Assembly (NCBI GenBank): GCA_023231475.1
Contig: JALJEE010003038.1
Location: 62,001 to 126,000 of the forward strand
Reading direction: 5' to 3'
DNA: 64,000 nucleotides
From: Seison nebaliae
Taxonomy: Eukaryota; Rotifera; Pararotatoria; Seisonacea; Seisonidae
In this document: positions 1 through 14,729 of the stretch, in pieces
Layout: each line of letters starts with the position of its first letter
Numbering within the stretch: position 1 is the stretch's first letter
The notes under the pieces: model-generated
The model's database searches: none
What the model was told of the DNA's origin: nothing
What the model saw: the letters and a program-made list of their open reading frames with translations, nothing else
Program-made: the position numbers and the translations under genes

Positions 1-247
1 GTGAAACATAAGAGAATTGAGGAAAATGAAGGAAGCGACAACGAAAAGGAAACAATCCAAGAGAAGTCGGGAGAAACTGTAAATGTTTCACATTTCTAAA
101 TTGTTAGTCAATGAAAATTTTATTTCATATATCAATATCGATTAATTTCCATTCCATTTGCTTGTATAATATTTTATTTTCTGTTTAAAATTTTGTTCAA
201 TATATACATTATTATTCCTGCACATGAAATTCTTTATAGAAATTTAT

Positions 248-657
248 TTAATAAATAATTAAAATTAAAGAAATTAATATCACTAATATATTGATTGGTA
301 TTAATATTGTAGTTTGGTTACAGAAGTTTTCATGACAACATTGATTCTTCAGAAATTGTGCCCCATAAAACGATACCAGACAATCGTTTTTGGTTGCACA
401 TCCTCGATAATTAATAGAGAAGAATCCAACGTGCTACAATTATAATTAAAATTTATTTAAATTTCTATAAATTTCTTAACCAAACACCCGCTTGACTTTA
501 AGCAGTCAGTTATGTCGGTTTCGTTTAACAAAGGATTACTACATCTGTTTCCATTGCAAGCATAACAAAGAATCTTTTCGTCAGTTTCGCTGGATATTCC
601 GTTCGAAATATCTAACAATAGTATTAGTGTGGCTGTTATGAATTGTGGATTCATCAA
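248..657 (-). CDS. Ly6/uPAR-domain protein, probably GPI-anchored
   Basis: Two exons, 657..481 and 433..248, separated by a 47-nt GT-AG intron in phase 0, give about 120 residues. The N-terminus has a hydrophobic signal-like stretch (ITATLILLLDI). The mature part opens with the Ly6 signature CYAC, contains the spaced cysteines of a three-finger fold, and ends that domain with the hallmark CCHENFCN. A hydrophobic C-terminus with no charged tail follows, as expected for a GPI-attachment signal. Family members sit on the outer cell surface or are secreted and often modulate ion channels or receptors. The Shaker gene lies on the other strand far downstream; any functional link would be guesswork. 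The partner of this protein cannot be told from sequence. The second exon is clear because it restores the cysteine pattern that the first exon lacks. Confidence 0.85.
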
Positions 658-1302
658 TAGCTGTATGTGTTGAATTCCCAGAAAGCATTGGAAGAATGGG
701 AGAAAGTAACGAGAATTTGGAAGGAAGTAAACTTTTGTATTCGGGTAATAATCGTCCTACGCTTGAATGAAGTTCGATAACATTCTCATAGGAAATTTAG
801 AGTTGAAGTTTTTTCAATATTTTCAAAATCTTCCTATAAATAACGATCGATCACTCAACCAATTCTCTCTGACGAATACAGAGAGAATATTTGTTACTGC
901 AGGCAATAAGGTACTACAATAAGGAGAGTTAGAGCTGTTCGACGACAGAATAGAGATTTACAGATAAATCAATGGTCCAATTGAGTTGAATGGTAACTTT
1001 ATATTTCATTGAGAATGTATAATGGCTCCCAGTTGTTAGGAATGATAAAATATCTTCGATAATTCATTCATTAACAAAGAGGAAGTTAATTTAATAATTT
1101 ATTTAAATAAATTATCCAATTCTCTCATTCATTACCATAGAGGAAACATTGTCTGTCAGTAATTGAATGAGTTATATTACAAACTGTAGAATAGTTATGT
1201 CACATGAATTCCATAGTAATTTATCGAGTGTCATATAAATAATTGGGAAGTCGAGGTCATTCATTTTCAAATCTCAACTAAACAACGCGAGTCGCTCCTA
1301 AA
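658..1302. other. Non-coding gap upstream of the Ly6 gene
   Basis: No exon or repeat is recognised. It is AT-rich and probably carries the promoter of the minus-strand Ly6 gene and possibly that of the small candidate beginning at 1303. Confidence 0.4.
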
Positions 1303-1973
1303 ATGTTTCTTTCAAGTAAGTTTATTTGCCTTAAAAAACGTATTTCATACCATATCAGTGACACATAGTAAGAAGATCTTTTAAAACCATTTGGATATCT
1401 TTTCTTTTCGATTCAAATTGTTCATTGAACAATAAACATTCTGTTCTATATAAACTAATGGAAAATAAAAGGATGATTAGATTTTTAAATATTTAACTTA
1501 AATCTAAAATTGGCAATAAGTAAAGTTGACTAAAATTAATCAGATTTGACTAAAAGTTAGTGTATTGGGAAGGAAATACGACGTTAAATCGGGAGATCTG
1601 GAAGAATATTGCGACTGCTGCCAAATAGATATTTGACTATAATGATTAAATAACATTGAAGTGGAAATATAATGGGAATTTACTCATAATAATGTGAGAA
1701 TAAATAAGAAGGTTCAACATCTTCTTTGTTGGGATGAATTATAATAGAAAACTAAATGGAAAGAACTTACCAATGTTGCCGGTTAAAAGAGAACACCAAA
1801 TATTTTCTTTTGGATGATCTTTAGCTTTATTTACAGATTTGTTTATGGTACAACACCATGATGATGATGATGATGAATTCTTTTATATCTTCAAAAGAGA
1901 AAACGATAGAACTCATTTAAATGGAGAATATATGTTCACAAATGAAGATGGGCCAAATTGTGCTTCCGAATAA
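1303..1973 (+). CDS. Candidate two-exon micro-gene (48 aa)
   Basis: A short start exon (1303..1315, encoding MFLS plus one base) ends at a strong donor, GTAAGT. A good acceptor (TTTACAG) at 1836 opens a 44-codon frame ending at TAA 1971-1973. The joint peptide contains a run of five Asp, then FFYIFKREN and NEDGPNCASE. The phase matches, and the composition looks more like coding sequence than the surrounding AT-rich DNA. The roughly 520-nt intron is much longer than others here. No family is recognised. The start exon also has the right phase to splice to the Shaker core exon, so it could instead be a distant alternative Shaker first exon. Low confidence. Confidence 0.25.
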
Positions 1974-4691
1974 TTCTACTGTGAGAAGGTTACTCTGAAA
2001 AGAAGAATGATTATTCCACACTATACACAGCAAAACACGTTCCACATAAAATAATCGCATAAGAATCACTATTTAATTTTGAGAAGAAAATACTAAAAAA
2101 AAATTAATTTTTCATTTCTTCAATTATGAATATGTCTTATTGGTTCGGCATTTCCTTTCCCATAAGTGGATTGGGTATTAATACAAAAACTATATATCTT
2201 AAAATAGAAAGAATTTTTTCTACAACTCTCTCTACACAATGTCTGGTCATGTAAGAAAGATATTTCTTATCTATTTTTTTCGTACATATGACTAAAATTG
2301 CTATGCGGATGGAATGATCGATTCCAATAATTTAAAATTTAATGCATTATTTTAAACAATTTTGCCATCTTCTCATTCCTTCGTCTTATCGTTCATAATG
2401 TTAATTTTGATGGATACAGAATATGATGATATAGATTTGGGAAGTGCTTATTGTAAGTTGAAAGGTGAAATAGTTTTGTAGAGTAGAAAATTAATCGAAT
2501 TTGATGATAATCAGAGTCCGATATATTCCTCAGATATTTAAACTTCCGAATACTAATTACCGGATGTTTACGTCCCTATTCTCCTACTAAGGAGCACTAC
2601 TACTATTAAAGAAGGAATATGTTTAATATTCTCTAATATTCAGATATTGATCAAAAGTTATGTTAATTTACCAATTACTCAAAGTACTTGTCGTTAATGT
2701 TGTTCCCGAATGTTTTAGTTGCGTAGAAGTACTGGAAACTGTTAAATTGATGTGTGGATTGAAGAAATACAAATATATATAATACTATTTTCTTCATTTC
2801 TTTTTCAAACCATCTTTAATTTATTTTGGTTATTGAACGAGCATTAATGTTTACTTGGAAAGAAATGTTATTTTTTTTAAATGGAACTTGAACTTCACAT
2901 TCTTCTGCGTTTATATGCTTTTCGAATAAATATTTTTCTTGGATTATTATTAGTGTTATTACGTAAAATAGTTGAAAGTAATGATAAATCTTATCAGTAG
3001 TGTATCATATTGTTTTTTTTATAGTAAGTTAGAAGGAGGAGGAGCAGTGTCTTATTTCTTAGTTGGTCGTTTAATATTTCATTGAAATTTAGTAGGTTTC
3101 TTTAGGGGGGAAGGAATGAAGGAGAATATTTCAAATATTTTTCAATAGGTAACAAAAAATAGTAAGGAGAAAACGTACTAAATTAGTTTTGTAATGACAC
3201 ACAGGAGCAGAGTTGGTTGAAGTTAAAGAGTATAATAGATATTAATTTATTGAAAATAAATTATTATACAAATTTAATTTTTTCACTGCTGTAAGCAGGG
3301 TTAAACGAAGCTTTCATACCATCAACCAGCTGTCGATGATGTACATCAATAGAAAACTTCATAACTTTTCTAATCATGTGAATCGAATAGTTAAAGTGGA
3401 ATTTCCAATTCAACCGTGCATAAATAAGAAGTCACTGTCCCACTGGTTTCTAAAATGAGTTAATATATTGTCGTTCGTAGTGTATGCCACTGATTATTTT
3501 CACACTAATTCCGTATCTGACTTATAAAAAATAAATGAATGAGCTGGAAGTCAGATTGCTATGAAATAGAAGTAATATTCACTTATCTTTATACCAAGAA
3601 TAATTATATCATGTAATCATAGAGAAGATTGGGTGGAGGAGAACTGAAATGTAAAAATTTTTAAATAATTTCCTCCAACACCATTATGAACGTCGCTCAT
3701 GAATTAGCTCATTACATTTCTACCGCTTACTCGGATTTCCCATATTGATTTAGCAAATTGGTTACCTCATACAAATCGTAGTACATAGAATGGTTACTAT
3801 AGTCGGTTGTTTTTCTATTATTGTTGGGCTTGCTGCTGTGGATGGAGATGAGAATGATAGAATGGTCTGAATAAAAATGAACCGGTAATAATAATTTAGA
3901 TTGTTCAATTGTTAATCTATGTTGGCAGGGTAGCGATGTTAAATATATTAGAAATAGTGGATATAATAATATTCATAATTTAAAAAATCTTTCTATATCA
4001 ATAATGTAGGATTAATAAGAATGCATCGAATGGTATAAACGCCTAAAGCAACTAAAGAAAGAGTAATTCTATATGGAGAGAATGCACGAATTGCTGCAAA
4101 CCATCTACGAAAGAAATAAAGAAAAATAAGTTAAATAACAGTGACTCGATCTCCAACATTTAAAGAATATCTTTCGCCGAATATCTTTAGACGAACATTA
4201 TCAATATTAACATATCTCAACAGCTCGGTTTATAAACATATATTTATATTAATATATATTCATATATTCATATAACAACTCTAGATGAGTAGACGTATAT
4301 CTGTAAATTCTACACGTTAACCATTAACGGTCGGAAATCTTGATAAGTAGATCGATAAGTATTACATATACAATTCTTTATTGTTCTTAGTCGTTTACAA
4401 TTGTATATAAAGTTTCTATATTTCCACGAATAATCCAAGTAGTTCACTACCATATAGAAGACGAATATTATTTTATTTCGTATATTCCTTCGGATTATTT
4501 AGTGATGCAACTCATTACTCGGTAAGCTTATTGTTAGGTCTTGGTGAATATGTTCCACATCCACATTACAAACTTACACCTACAACATGGTGACATATAC
4601 TCTGATCACTGGTCTTTCAAATATACAGTATGTAATTAAGATTATGATGGAAACATGTTTTCCTAATAGAATCGGAATAGTACCGATTTGT

Positions 4692-4693
<2 letters not shown>

Positions 4694-4725
<32 letters not shown>
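4694..4725. repeat. (AT)n microsatellite
   Basis: About 16 uninterrupted AT units. Confidence 0.95.
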
Positions 4726-4728
<3 letters not shown>

Positions 4729-7700
4729 TTTTTTCTATTGAACTATCATACGTTCGTCTTCCTCCTTCTTAAACATTCGATAAACGTTCTTCTCCTTTAT
4801 ACTTACATTGCCGCCTTAAAGCATTTACAATTATTAATTTATCTGATTTATTTACAATCAAAAGAGTAGAGTTCAACTTCGACCTTCTAGATGAATTGAA
4901 GATTGTTTAGATCTTCCTTCATCATTCATCGACCAACACAAATGTTGAAATACTGATCCGTTAAACCGAAATTGTTAACTTTTCGAAATAGAAAACTTAT
5001 ATTTCATTTGACCTCTACCGTTCATTGAATCGTTAAATAGAGTGTTATGATTGTCATAACTTCGATTACACTTCCCACCATCGACGTTTTAATGTTCGGT
5101 TTCTTTTAAAGAATTAATGAATATTTAATGAACATATTTAATTCTTTCTTTAATTTTAAATTAATATTTTTTTCAAATCATTATTTTTCATACAGATACT
5201 AATAATTGATTTGTTCTCGTATTAGTTTATGTCGATATCAATTTTCGCTGTTGCGCGAGCCATGCCAATTGTTGGTACTAAATGAAACTGCATAGAAATT
5301 TATCAATAAATCAACCAGGGATGTCATAAAGTCGTCGTATCTTGAAGGATGGCTTCCGCCTATTCGTATCTTAATGCATGGATGCCATACTTAATGCGTG
5401 GCAGTCCATCTCAGCAACAGCAAAGCAATGTTAGTCGAAATAGTTTCGTGTTAGTATTATCTTTAATAATTTCATCGACAAAAGATCGTTCGGAATAAAT
5501 AAATTTTGGAAAAAAAAACTTATATATTGATTGTCATTCAATATTATCGAAAAGACAACTGAGATTGTGGGTTAATATAAAAGGAAAATATATTTCCTGT
5601 ACTAATTGTGCAAGCACTTGTTGGAATAACACATGAATGTTATGAGGGGATATATAATCTTAAAATATACTATTATTTTTACTATCTGTTCATTTTTGGC
5701 ACCGAAATGTTGTTGGTTTCCACCATTAATAACGGACTAAACTATTCTACCGGTCTAAATTCGCTCGTTTATTTCTTCTGTTACCCAAAATGGGTTTTTT
5801 TTAAATTCATAATAATAATAATAATCAAACTGTTGAAAATTTGTCCATAAGACTTTTAAGAGCAGAGTCTTAACAGGAAAGTTGGTTTTTATTATGTGTA
5901 TTAGTTTTTAAGCATAACTTTCTCTTCAAAGAAAATTCGATAAATTCCTATCTTTTGATTTCAAATTTTCGTTTTCAAACAGAATGTTCAGAAATAAGTT
6001 CTTACACTTAAATTTCTCATTGGAACTTACCTACTTCACATACAGATAGTTCGTGAAAATGATTCTTAATTTTACTATATCCATCGCTTGATATAACTAT
6101 TATTGACATAGTATTTGCATGAGCATTGTTATTGTTGTTCATATTTCAAGGAGAAAATTATTTTTAGTTAAGTACATCATTCAACAATGTTGATAAGTAA
6201 GAATTTTATATTATTATTAATATTGTTGTTAATGTTGTTGTTGTTATCAGTTGGTTGAATGTAATTTCAATCAAATTGCATGTTTGAAGTAACAAAGGAT
6301 GATAATTAAAAAAACTCGAATTTCTCCTTAGGCGACAATTCTCATTTTATGGTATATTCACAATTGATCTAACTATATTTATAAAGTGAAATTTAGTTTA
6401 TTATTTCTTCATTATGTGAGCCAACATCTTTTTCATCCGTCTTTCTAATTAAAACGGTCGGTTTTTTTTTGTACAATATAAATTGAATGTTGATGAGAAA
6501 TGTGAACTGTGATTTATTTATTATGTCTCTCCGTTTCATCTTGTTGATGTGGCAGTATTTGGTGCAGAGGAGTGATTCCAATTAATTTTTGGATATTATT
6601 CTCGGATGAAATGACTGCCATTAAAAATCCTTCAAAATTTCTTTATAATTTAATTATAAATTTAATTATTAGCAATTTATAAATCTACATTAATTTCTCA
6701 TTTTTCTCTATTTGATCCGTGTTGTTCCTTCGACATTTGGTGCCTCCTGCCAAAATATTGAGATAGCTGTTTCATTGAGCATGATGTGCGGATGATGTGC
6801 ATTAAATAATTATTCGTGACAGAAATTGTGTGCGCTAAAGGGATTGCACTTCAATTGATGTTATCTCTAATCTGAAGTCGAATTTGCACAGGAAGAATAT
6901 TTTCCTCTATTCTATCCTCACTCACTGTCGTACTAAAGGAAACTCTTCATATGGTAAGCAGAATAGAAAAAATAGAATTCTGTTTTTTACAAGAAGGATT
7001 TAAATTCATTATCCATAATCAAATACTTATCTTCGACTGCCACCTCCCATTCCACCAGTTCAACGAATATACAATTAAACGTTGAGTAGATTAATCACAT
7101 TTCTCCATTGACGATGAAGTCGCACAAGAGATTTTTCATGAACAACTCATTGGAAGGACGTGGATGTAAGTGAATGACAGAAATATCTCATGATTATCTT
7201 TCATAATTATATGTAAGTGATTAAGAAGGATCACTCGCAAAAGACTTATTTATCATCGATCTACCCATAAATGGAGGTGATGACGAAAGATGCATATCTT
7301 TTGCAAAATATATTCCTGTCGGGTGGAAGGTACGTGACTGCGGCCTGATGCTGAATATTTATTAGACTGTCTATTTTCTTATACAATCATTCGTCATCCG
7401 TGCATAAATCTCTAATTCAGTCGTCTTCTTCTTCTTCCACTACTCTCAGTCGGTGATTATAAAAATATAATGTCATTTATTCTAATGCTGCGGAGTTGTC
7501 TTTTTGTTGCATATATCTGTAACGATAAGTTTAATGAACGAATTAAACTGAAGACATGTAACATGTACAGTATGTAGTTTCCAGCTACACTCACTATTTG
7601 TGTGGTGCACATGTAGAAGAAGACATTCATTAGAAATTGACGTGCGCTCCTTTACATAAGGAACTGCCTGATGCATATGCGAATAATTTATATGCGCAGA

Positions 7701-10700
7701 TAACTGATATACTTTACACTCCGTATAACGTATAATTACGGTATTAAGTAAAATAGCGAACTAAGATTCATGTAATTTATAATAATTATTCGATATACTA
7801 CAAGGAGGTAAATATGGAAACGAAAAAAAATACAAAGTATCGATCTTTAAATAAGATGAAGACGATTAAGTTATAACTTCAGTCACTTTCTTCCAACCCG
7901 AAATGCATCTTCACTCTACAACCATTATGCGAAGTAATAACGGTTTGTCAAAAATATGACAGATTAATTATAGACACACTACTAGATCGGACATTCCTGA
8001 AAAACTAGTGCAATAACTATCTGCAAAAAGAAAGATGTAATTGATGGTAACGAACGTATCTCTCTCATCATCCACTCTTCAATGAGTGTTACTTACTCTA
8101 CTAGAGTATTATTTATAAATTACCAGAGAAATTGTTTGATTTTTGTGAATTTTGAATGAGAAGAAAATATTGCTCGTTGGACAATATTTGTATTTAGATC
8201 ACATAGCAAATATTTAATTTGTTTTAGCATCATGTCATCATGTTCAATTTTTTTCGATTTTTTCGAATTTAATTCGCAAATTTCTTACATGAAATATGCC
8301 CAAATATATTGATATATCTCATTATACTTATTCCAATTGAATAGCAACAACGTGATGGTATTGATTATCAAATACACATTTTGTAAATGATCATGGCTGC
8401 TATAATTAATCTCACACATTCTTGTCAATGTTAAACTCAACTTCATGAATATCTGTCTCTTCTTGAAAATTTACTGACATATTATGTAACGGAAACATTT
8501 AAGAAAACTAATTTCCATATCAGTTCCATGAAGATTTCTATGATATTCGATGAGGTAATGTAACTAAGCTTAAGTCGAATGAAATATCGTAATAATAATA
8601 TTTAATGTTGGTCCTTCCAATGTTTATAGTTATTCCAAAAACAATTCGAATGTTTTCCTTTCCATGAATAATATTCGGAAGTAATTTTTAGGAGGCACTT
8701 CCCATTCTCCTCACACCAAATATTTAATGGTGAATTTTTATATGATGTACATAATCTAATTATTCGGTTTCTCATTGAGATAATTTTCCAAAAATTATCT
8801 TAATCTTATAATATTAATACGTATATTTTTAGTAATAAGTAACAGAATGATGAAAGTAGTATTGGCAGTGATGCGAGAATTTTCGTAATAATTTTTATTC
8901 TCCAAGATTTTCATAACAATGCCACAGTTAATAAAGTGGATATTGAAGTAAATATTTTCCTAATTGTTCTAATAACTAACTTTACTGAGAATTACTAAGC
9001 TTAATAATAACAGCTGAATGGAGAAATTGGGCTTATATGTAGAGATCTACTTCGATTTCTCATAGTACAATTAAGGAAATGTATTACTCATTCATTTAAT
9101 TATGTTGAAGTTTGCATGTCCTTCCGATATTTTGAAATCATGTTCCATTTGAATATGGTTGAAATGGTCTTGCTATTTTCATTACGGAAAATTTTACATA
9201 TTTACTTTCTCTTCTTACACTAGATGTATAAATTATGAAACAATTGATGATAGTGACAATATCACTATCTCTTCTAGTATCTCTCTTGCAACTATTAGCA
9301 TTTGGAAACTCCCTCCATCATTACTCGAACATTTCGTTTGGAAGAATTGTAGGACGAACAGTGTCAGTCATACAGTTTCTTATAACTGTAACAACTCAAC
9401 AAAAAAATTACCTACAGCGTCAATTCTCAATTACTTCCTCTAAAATTTAATTTCAAAAAAAAATTGTTTATGTTCAAATTTTATCTTTAATGTTAATTAA
9501 TACCTTATGGGAATTGCAGAATGTATCTACCATTCTTGACTATTCTGTAAAAGTCGATGTTGCACGTTTGGTTCGTTAATCCTTTCTTATTTATTTTTCG
9601 TGTTCAATCTTTAAAAAAAATGTCTTTTTACTGTTATTCATCTGGTTGCCAGTGTGGTGATGTTTCTCTAAAACAAACAACTTTTTTTACTATTTCTGAT
9701 GGTGATCATTTGTAGTGATATTTGTTCTTTTCTTATGTCTCTATATGAAACAAAATTGGAAAGAAAATACATTCGACATTTATGATAAATTTTAAATTTC
9801 TTAAACTCCATTAATCCTGTTACATAAACATATTTTTGGTTTATTTTCAAACGATCGTAAACAAAAGAATGGCAATCTTTTGCCTCTGTATAAATGCGTC
9901 AATAATTTATTTGGGACGATCAAATCAGACATTGAAAAGATTGGAATATTTCAACTTTGATATAAATTACTTCTCTCCGGCATTCATCGAACAATGTGTT
10001 TCCTTACAAGAACAAACTTATTGAGGAGAAGTTCAATTAACTGCTATTTCTTTGTTGAAACGACCAATAGTTTATATAGTAGGCACCTCTGGTCGATTGG
10101 AAGGAAAACAGAAATTGGACGTAGATAAATAGGATATGGATGGATCTGATATTTTCATCAATCGCAATTTTCATTTTGCACTCATCATTTTATATTACAC
10201 AAGAATGTTTCGCCATTTATTTTCCTCATCATTAATCATTTAATAATCCGTATGAATATTTTTCTTGTTTCCTGCCTATCAGAAATTCGGATACTTCTAA
10301 ATATTAGTTCATCATTATCGTCATCAAAAGAGATGTACGTAAGAATAGTCCGCCTACACATCATGTAATGATTTGTTTTACTTTTCCAAGTGATACCATT
10401 CCAATATTTATGTTTCCGAAACTGTAACGTTCCCAAAAGTTTTTTTTAATAAACTATACAATCTGGTAATGTTCGTTCCATAATGTATTATTTCGTTTCA
10501 TCTCGAATATTATCCAATTTGCTTATTGTGCAGTGGATGGGAGAAGATGTGGATGTACCTAACGACATTATGAAATGATAATTGTGGATGAGATTATGTT
10601 CATAACGATGAGAAACAAAAGAATTATTTATAACTAGCGTTTAACTTATTCATTCTACGGCAACATTAGAAAAATGTTAAATTAACAGGAAAGTTAAAAG

Positions 10701-12417
10701 GTAGAATTTGAGAATTTATGTCCGAAATAACAACTACTAATACATATGTAGCAGTCAGATTTTGGTTTAAGTTGACTTACGATTGTGCTGAAGGGAAGGT
10801 AGATATTTGTATAGTATTTGAGAAACGGAAGGTATTGGCAGTGTATGTGAGGTGGGGAAAGAAAATGTTTTAGCAATAAGAACCGTTTTAGATATAAGTC
10901 GTAGAGAAACACAATGGTATCGTGCATCGTTCATTAAAACATGTTATGTGTTATATGCTGTAATGATGTTGTTAAAAGGCGAAATTAATTCCATCTAAGA
11001 AAACTGATGTTTCAGTTGCTTGAGGTGTATGTGTAGGGAAGAATCCGGCACATATAATATGCAGAACATTTTTTTGGTTGCTTGTGATGAAACTACTGAT
11101 TCCATCAGATGCATACCCGTCTGCGTTTGTATACCAAGTTCACGATGCATGCAATTATTTCTGATGGTGCATATGTATTGGGATCAGTGTAGTGTATGTC
11201 TTTGTTCACCGACAATATATTTTGAGGATAATTTTGTTAGAACATATACATATGAGTGTTTGCAGTTGGAGTGTCACTGACTAAATGAACAGTTCAATGT
11301 CTGTGCTCTTTTATTCCTTCTTATTTCTTTCTACGTTTCCATTCTCTTATTACTGATTGATGGGAAAGAAATAAAATGAATTATATTTCTTTATATTTTG
11401 ATCCGTGCATCTGATGACTGAGCTTCGATGTCTGTATCACTAAGAAATTTGTGCGCAAAACTTTTATGTTTTCCATTAGGCGAATTATGCTGTATAAGTT
11501 GAAGTTTCAGATGAAAAGTATTTCATATTTTACCCTTCCGCCATTTCCTTCAGTATCTCAAACGTTGATGATGATTTGGACTGCGAAAAAAATGGAAATC
11601 AATGCCAGTTCTATCTTGAATAGAACTACGAAAAAAATAGATTGTCAATTGTTTCTTTCTAAAAAATTTTGTCGGAAACAAGTCGATACGAAGTATAAAA
11701 ATAACGAACGAGATAATATTCTTCTGAAAATTCTTCTAGTCATTTGAATGAGAAAAAGATTGTCACTCGAATAAGATGAACAACCATCAGTATAATATTT
11801 ATAATTATTATAATTCTGATTGTAATCATTATCATAATCATGTGCAGGCAATCTTTTCCTTCCATACGAAAAAGGAAACATCTTATTTATGAAATATTCT
11901 CCAATTCATCTTTTCTTATTTCCATCGCAAACATTTCTTTCCGCTTCCTCTCACTTTTGCACTTATGTAATCAGATGTATTGTGCGAGCGGAGAGATTTT
12001 AAACAAAGCTCTCATATTACGACGCTACAATTTAATTTTAGTTGAAATCGCACAAAAAAATATGGCATATATATATATATATGGAGGAGAATCGACTGAT
12101 ATATCGACGCATACACACGATTGTTTTTGAGATAAATACTGATAGATGATGAAACTTATAGTTATCTATCTGTCGTTCTATGACGTGGCTCTCACTGATC
12201 GTGCTCCAATAATAGGATAGTCGACAGATAATGCTTTCAACTACGCACAATCAATCTTTCACGTGTATGGAATGAATGATAGTATGAGACATAAGTCATT
12301 GGCATACTCAAAATTAAATCAGAAATGTCGGATGCCTATATATATATGTATGTGGCAACAGTGCACAGGACGTATATTGACCTTACTTCATTCAAGGAAC
12401 TTCTAACTTTTGTGTCC

Positions 12418-12449
12418 GTGTGTGTGTATGTGTGTGTGTGTGTGTGTGC
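12418..12449. repeat. (GT)n microsatellite
   Basis: GT-repeat tract with one interruption, followed by a G-rich stretch. Apparent frames across it on both strands are repeat artefacts. Confidence 0.9.
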
Positions 12450-14458
12450 GTTTGGAGGGGGGAATGTTTGTGCATTGTTTGAGAGAAAAGAAGAAACAAT
12501 AACAAAATGTTTTTTTTTATTTAAATGACAAAAATTGACGCAGTTCTGCACATCTGCTACTATTACGTCGTCTTTATATTTAGTTATTATTCGCTTAGTA
12601 TATTCGAAATTTCCAATGGGGAATTAGCAAAACATTCTTATCATATTCTTACATAATTAAATTTTACATCAATATTTCTTATTTATAGTAATTAATTATT
12701 GGAGTTGGAGAGTATACATGTGGAGTTTTACTGTTGGACTATTACGTCCTTCTTCTCCTCCCAATACTCTAGTGTTCGGAGAGGACACATGTGGAATGTG
12801 CATAGAACTTCCTCTCAATTATTATTAGGAGCAATAATGAATGCATGAATGAATAAAAGTATGAATGATTCGATATATTGTTGTAATATTATATTGCGCA
12901 TATATTAGCATGTATTTCATACCGATGCCAGTCCGTCGACTATGTATATGGTGCGGGAATTATTGGAGGTATAGGAATTCTTCAATGTTCTCATTCGGGT
13001 ATCATCATTACATCTGATGTGAAATATAATTAATAAATAATTATAATAGCCCACTCTTCGGACAAATAGATGATGATCCTAAATCGAAATGTTATTAGTT
13101 GTCATATATTCAGTTCCTTCGAATCTTTCCTATCTGGAATTTCCCATTGAAATGTTCGAATAATCATATCGCTTCATGTGCAGTTATCTGGTGAATGGTT
13201 GAATTGCTTCTACGTCAAATGCTCCCTTTAACAACCAATTAATAAAAGATGAAGTTGAATATTGTGCGAAGTTGAGGAACAAAACATAAAACTGCTATTG
13301 TTTTTATTCGTCAATTGATCAATTTAAGAGAGAATTTATGTAAATAAAAGACAATTCCTCATTAATAGATAATCAATAAAATAAAGCAACAAATTAAATT
13401 CAAATTTCTTCTTCGTTTCTTCAATGGACCGTTATTCTCCTTCTTTTCATCAATTCACTTCTTCCAAAGATCGACGATGGTACAATTAGAAAAAACGGTT
13501 ATCTGAAGAACATAATCGGTAGAATTCTAGTCGACTAATTCGAACGGGCAATAGGAGACTCCATCAGATATCAATTTCTCATTAGTAAAAAATAATATTT
13601 ATGGGAAATGTAATTAGAAATATTTCTACTATTCCTCCCGATATTTTGTAATATAATTCTTTCGGATATACGGAAGAACAATGTGCTAAAAATAAAGAAG
13701 ACTACTGATTTAATCTTCTCACGACTTTCGACATTACCTTGACGTTTTTTCTTCTGACACAACAGTTAATCTTTGTCAGCAATAGATGAAAAACAGCGAT
13801 GAAGATAATAATGGTAGTAAAGAAGAAAGAGAATTTATTTCACAATATTTACTATGCTCGAATTCTATTATCAATTTCATTATTATAATGATGACTCCAT
13901 TTTCTTAAATAACTATCCTTCGTTTTCTTTTGTATTCAATATTTCTGTTACATATCACTTAAAGATTGAGGAGAAAACAATTAGATGGTTGTCATCTCTC
14001 CATCTGCCTATCCATCTTCCATCCAAATATTGTCCCTTAATATGATGGAGAGCGTTTGTGGAGTATCGCACTCATTCTTATTTCATCAACTTTCTTATTG
14101 TGCGATCGGTCGTTGATCATATAGATAGAATATGGATAAGATAGTGTTTGCAATATAATAGCTCTTCTCATTCCATTCATAAATATTTGAATTCATTCTC
14201 AATGAAATTGATGTACTTCTTTAATTGTCATACCTTCTTTAACTTTTTCCGTTGTAAAAACCCATCTTTCAACTCCAACAAATTTGTTCACTCTTTCTTG
14301 TTAGACACATAACTAGTGCAAAACAAAAGCAAATCCAACTGTCTCTCGTTTCCTGTGCGTAAGGAAATATTGATTGGATTCAAGGTTCTCCAGGAATCAA
14401 ATGTCTAACATTTGATGAGATAATGTATTGAGCGTACAATGAATAGTTTCAATACATT

Positions 14459-14729
14459 ATGATCTCGTCAATTAGTCGGACAGTTAACCCGAAATATGGA
14501 ACTGTTGGTGGTGGGACCGGATCAAGCGGTGCGAACGCTAGTTCTTCCGGTGAACGTAGCATGTATCCTCGACATCATCCATACAATCAATTTTATCATA
14601 TGCACCAACAACCACATCATTCGCAACAACAGCAGTTATCTTCAACGGCGAGCAGACCAGAAGACTCACTTCTTTCATATGATGTGTATCGTTATGTGTT
14701 CGTTAAAAAAAATTCTTCTTTCAAATATC
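14459..14729 (+). CDS. Probable 5' exon of the Shaker channel gene
   Basis: An ATG at 14459 opens 90 codons rich in Gly, Ser, His and Gln, including a HQQPHHSQQQQ run. This is the composition expected of a Shaker-type variable cytoplasmic N-terminus. The frame meets a donor-like GTAAAT at 14730 in phase 1. Joining it to the acceptor ending at 17375 (GGTCAG) keeps frame with the channel exon and makes an Arg codon at the junction. Another phase-1 donor lies earlier in the same frame, so the exact end is uncertain. The 2.6-kb intron is far longer than others in the window, as is usual for Shaker 5' introns. Low-complexity composition limits certainty. Confidence 0.5.

Larger units (their letters stand above)
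1974..14458. other. Gene-poor region upstream of Shaker
   Basis: About 12.5 kb without a convincing gene. It holds AT and GT microsatellites, short fortuitous frames, and a few exon-like scraps: a frame near 2398-2454 ending at GTAAGT, and a 26-codon frame from 3790 with a hydrophobic start. It may contain Shaker 5' regulatory DNA or alternative first exons, since Shaker genes are known for long, complex 5' regions, but nothing here proves that. Confidence 0.4.

Noticed and set aside
4141-4560. Search for tRNA or snRNA genes in the upstream gap
   Set aside because: No cloverleaf with a GGTTCGA-type T loop and matching acceptor arm was found by eye here or elsewhere in the window.
5608-5850. 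80-codon frame with hydrophobic stretches
   Set aside because: Composition follows the AT-rich background (Tyr, Phe, Ile), there is no splice support and no family resemblance.
9235-9450. 71-codon frame that looks like a signal peptide plus short peptide
   Set aside because: It starts like a secreted protein, but the rest is featureless, an overlapping frame is equally open, and there is no splice or cysteine pattern to support it.
12325-12551. Frames on both strands across the GT repeat
   Set aside because: They are translations of the microsatellite (VCVYVCVCVC, THTHTHTYTHT).
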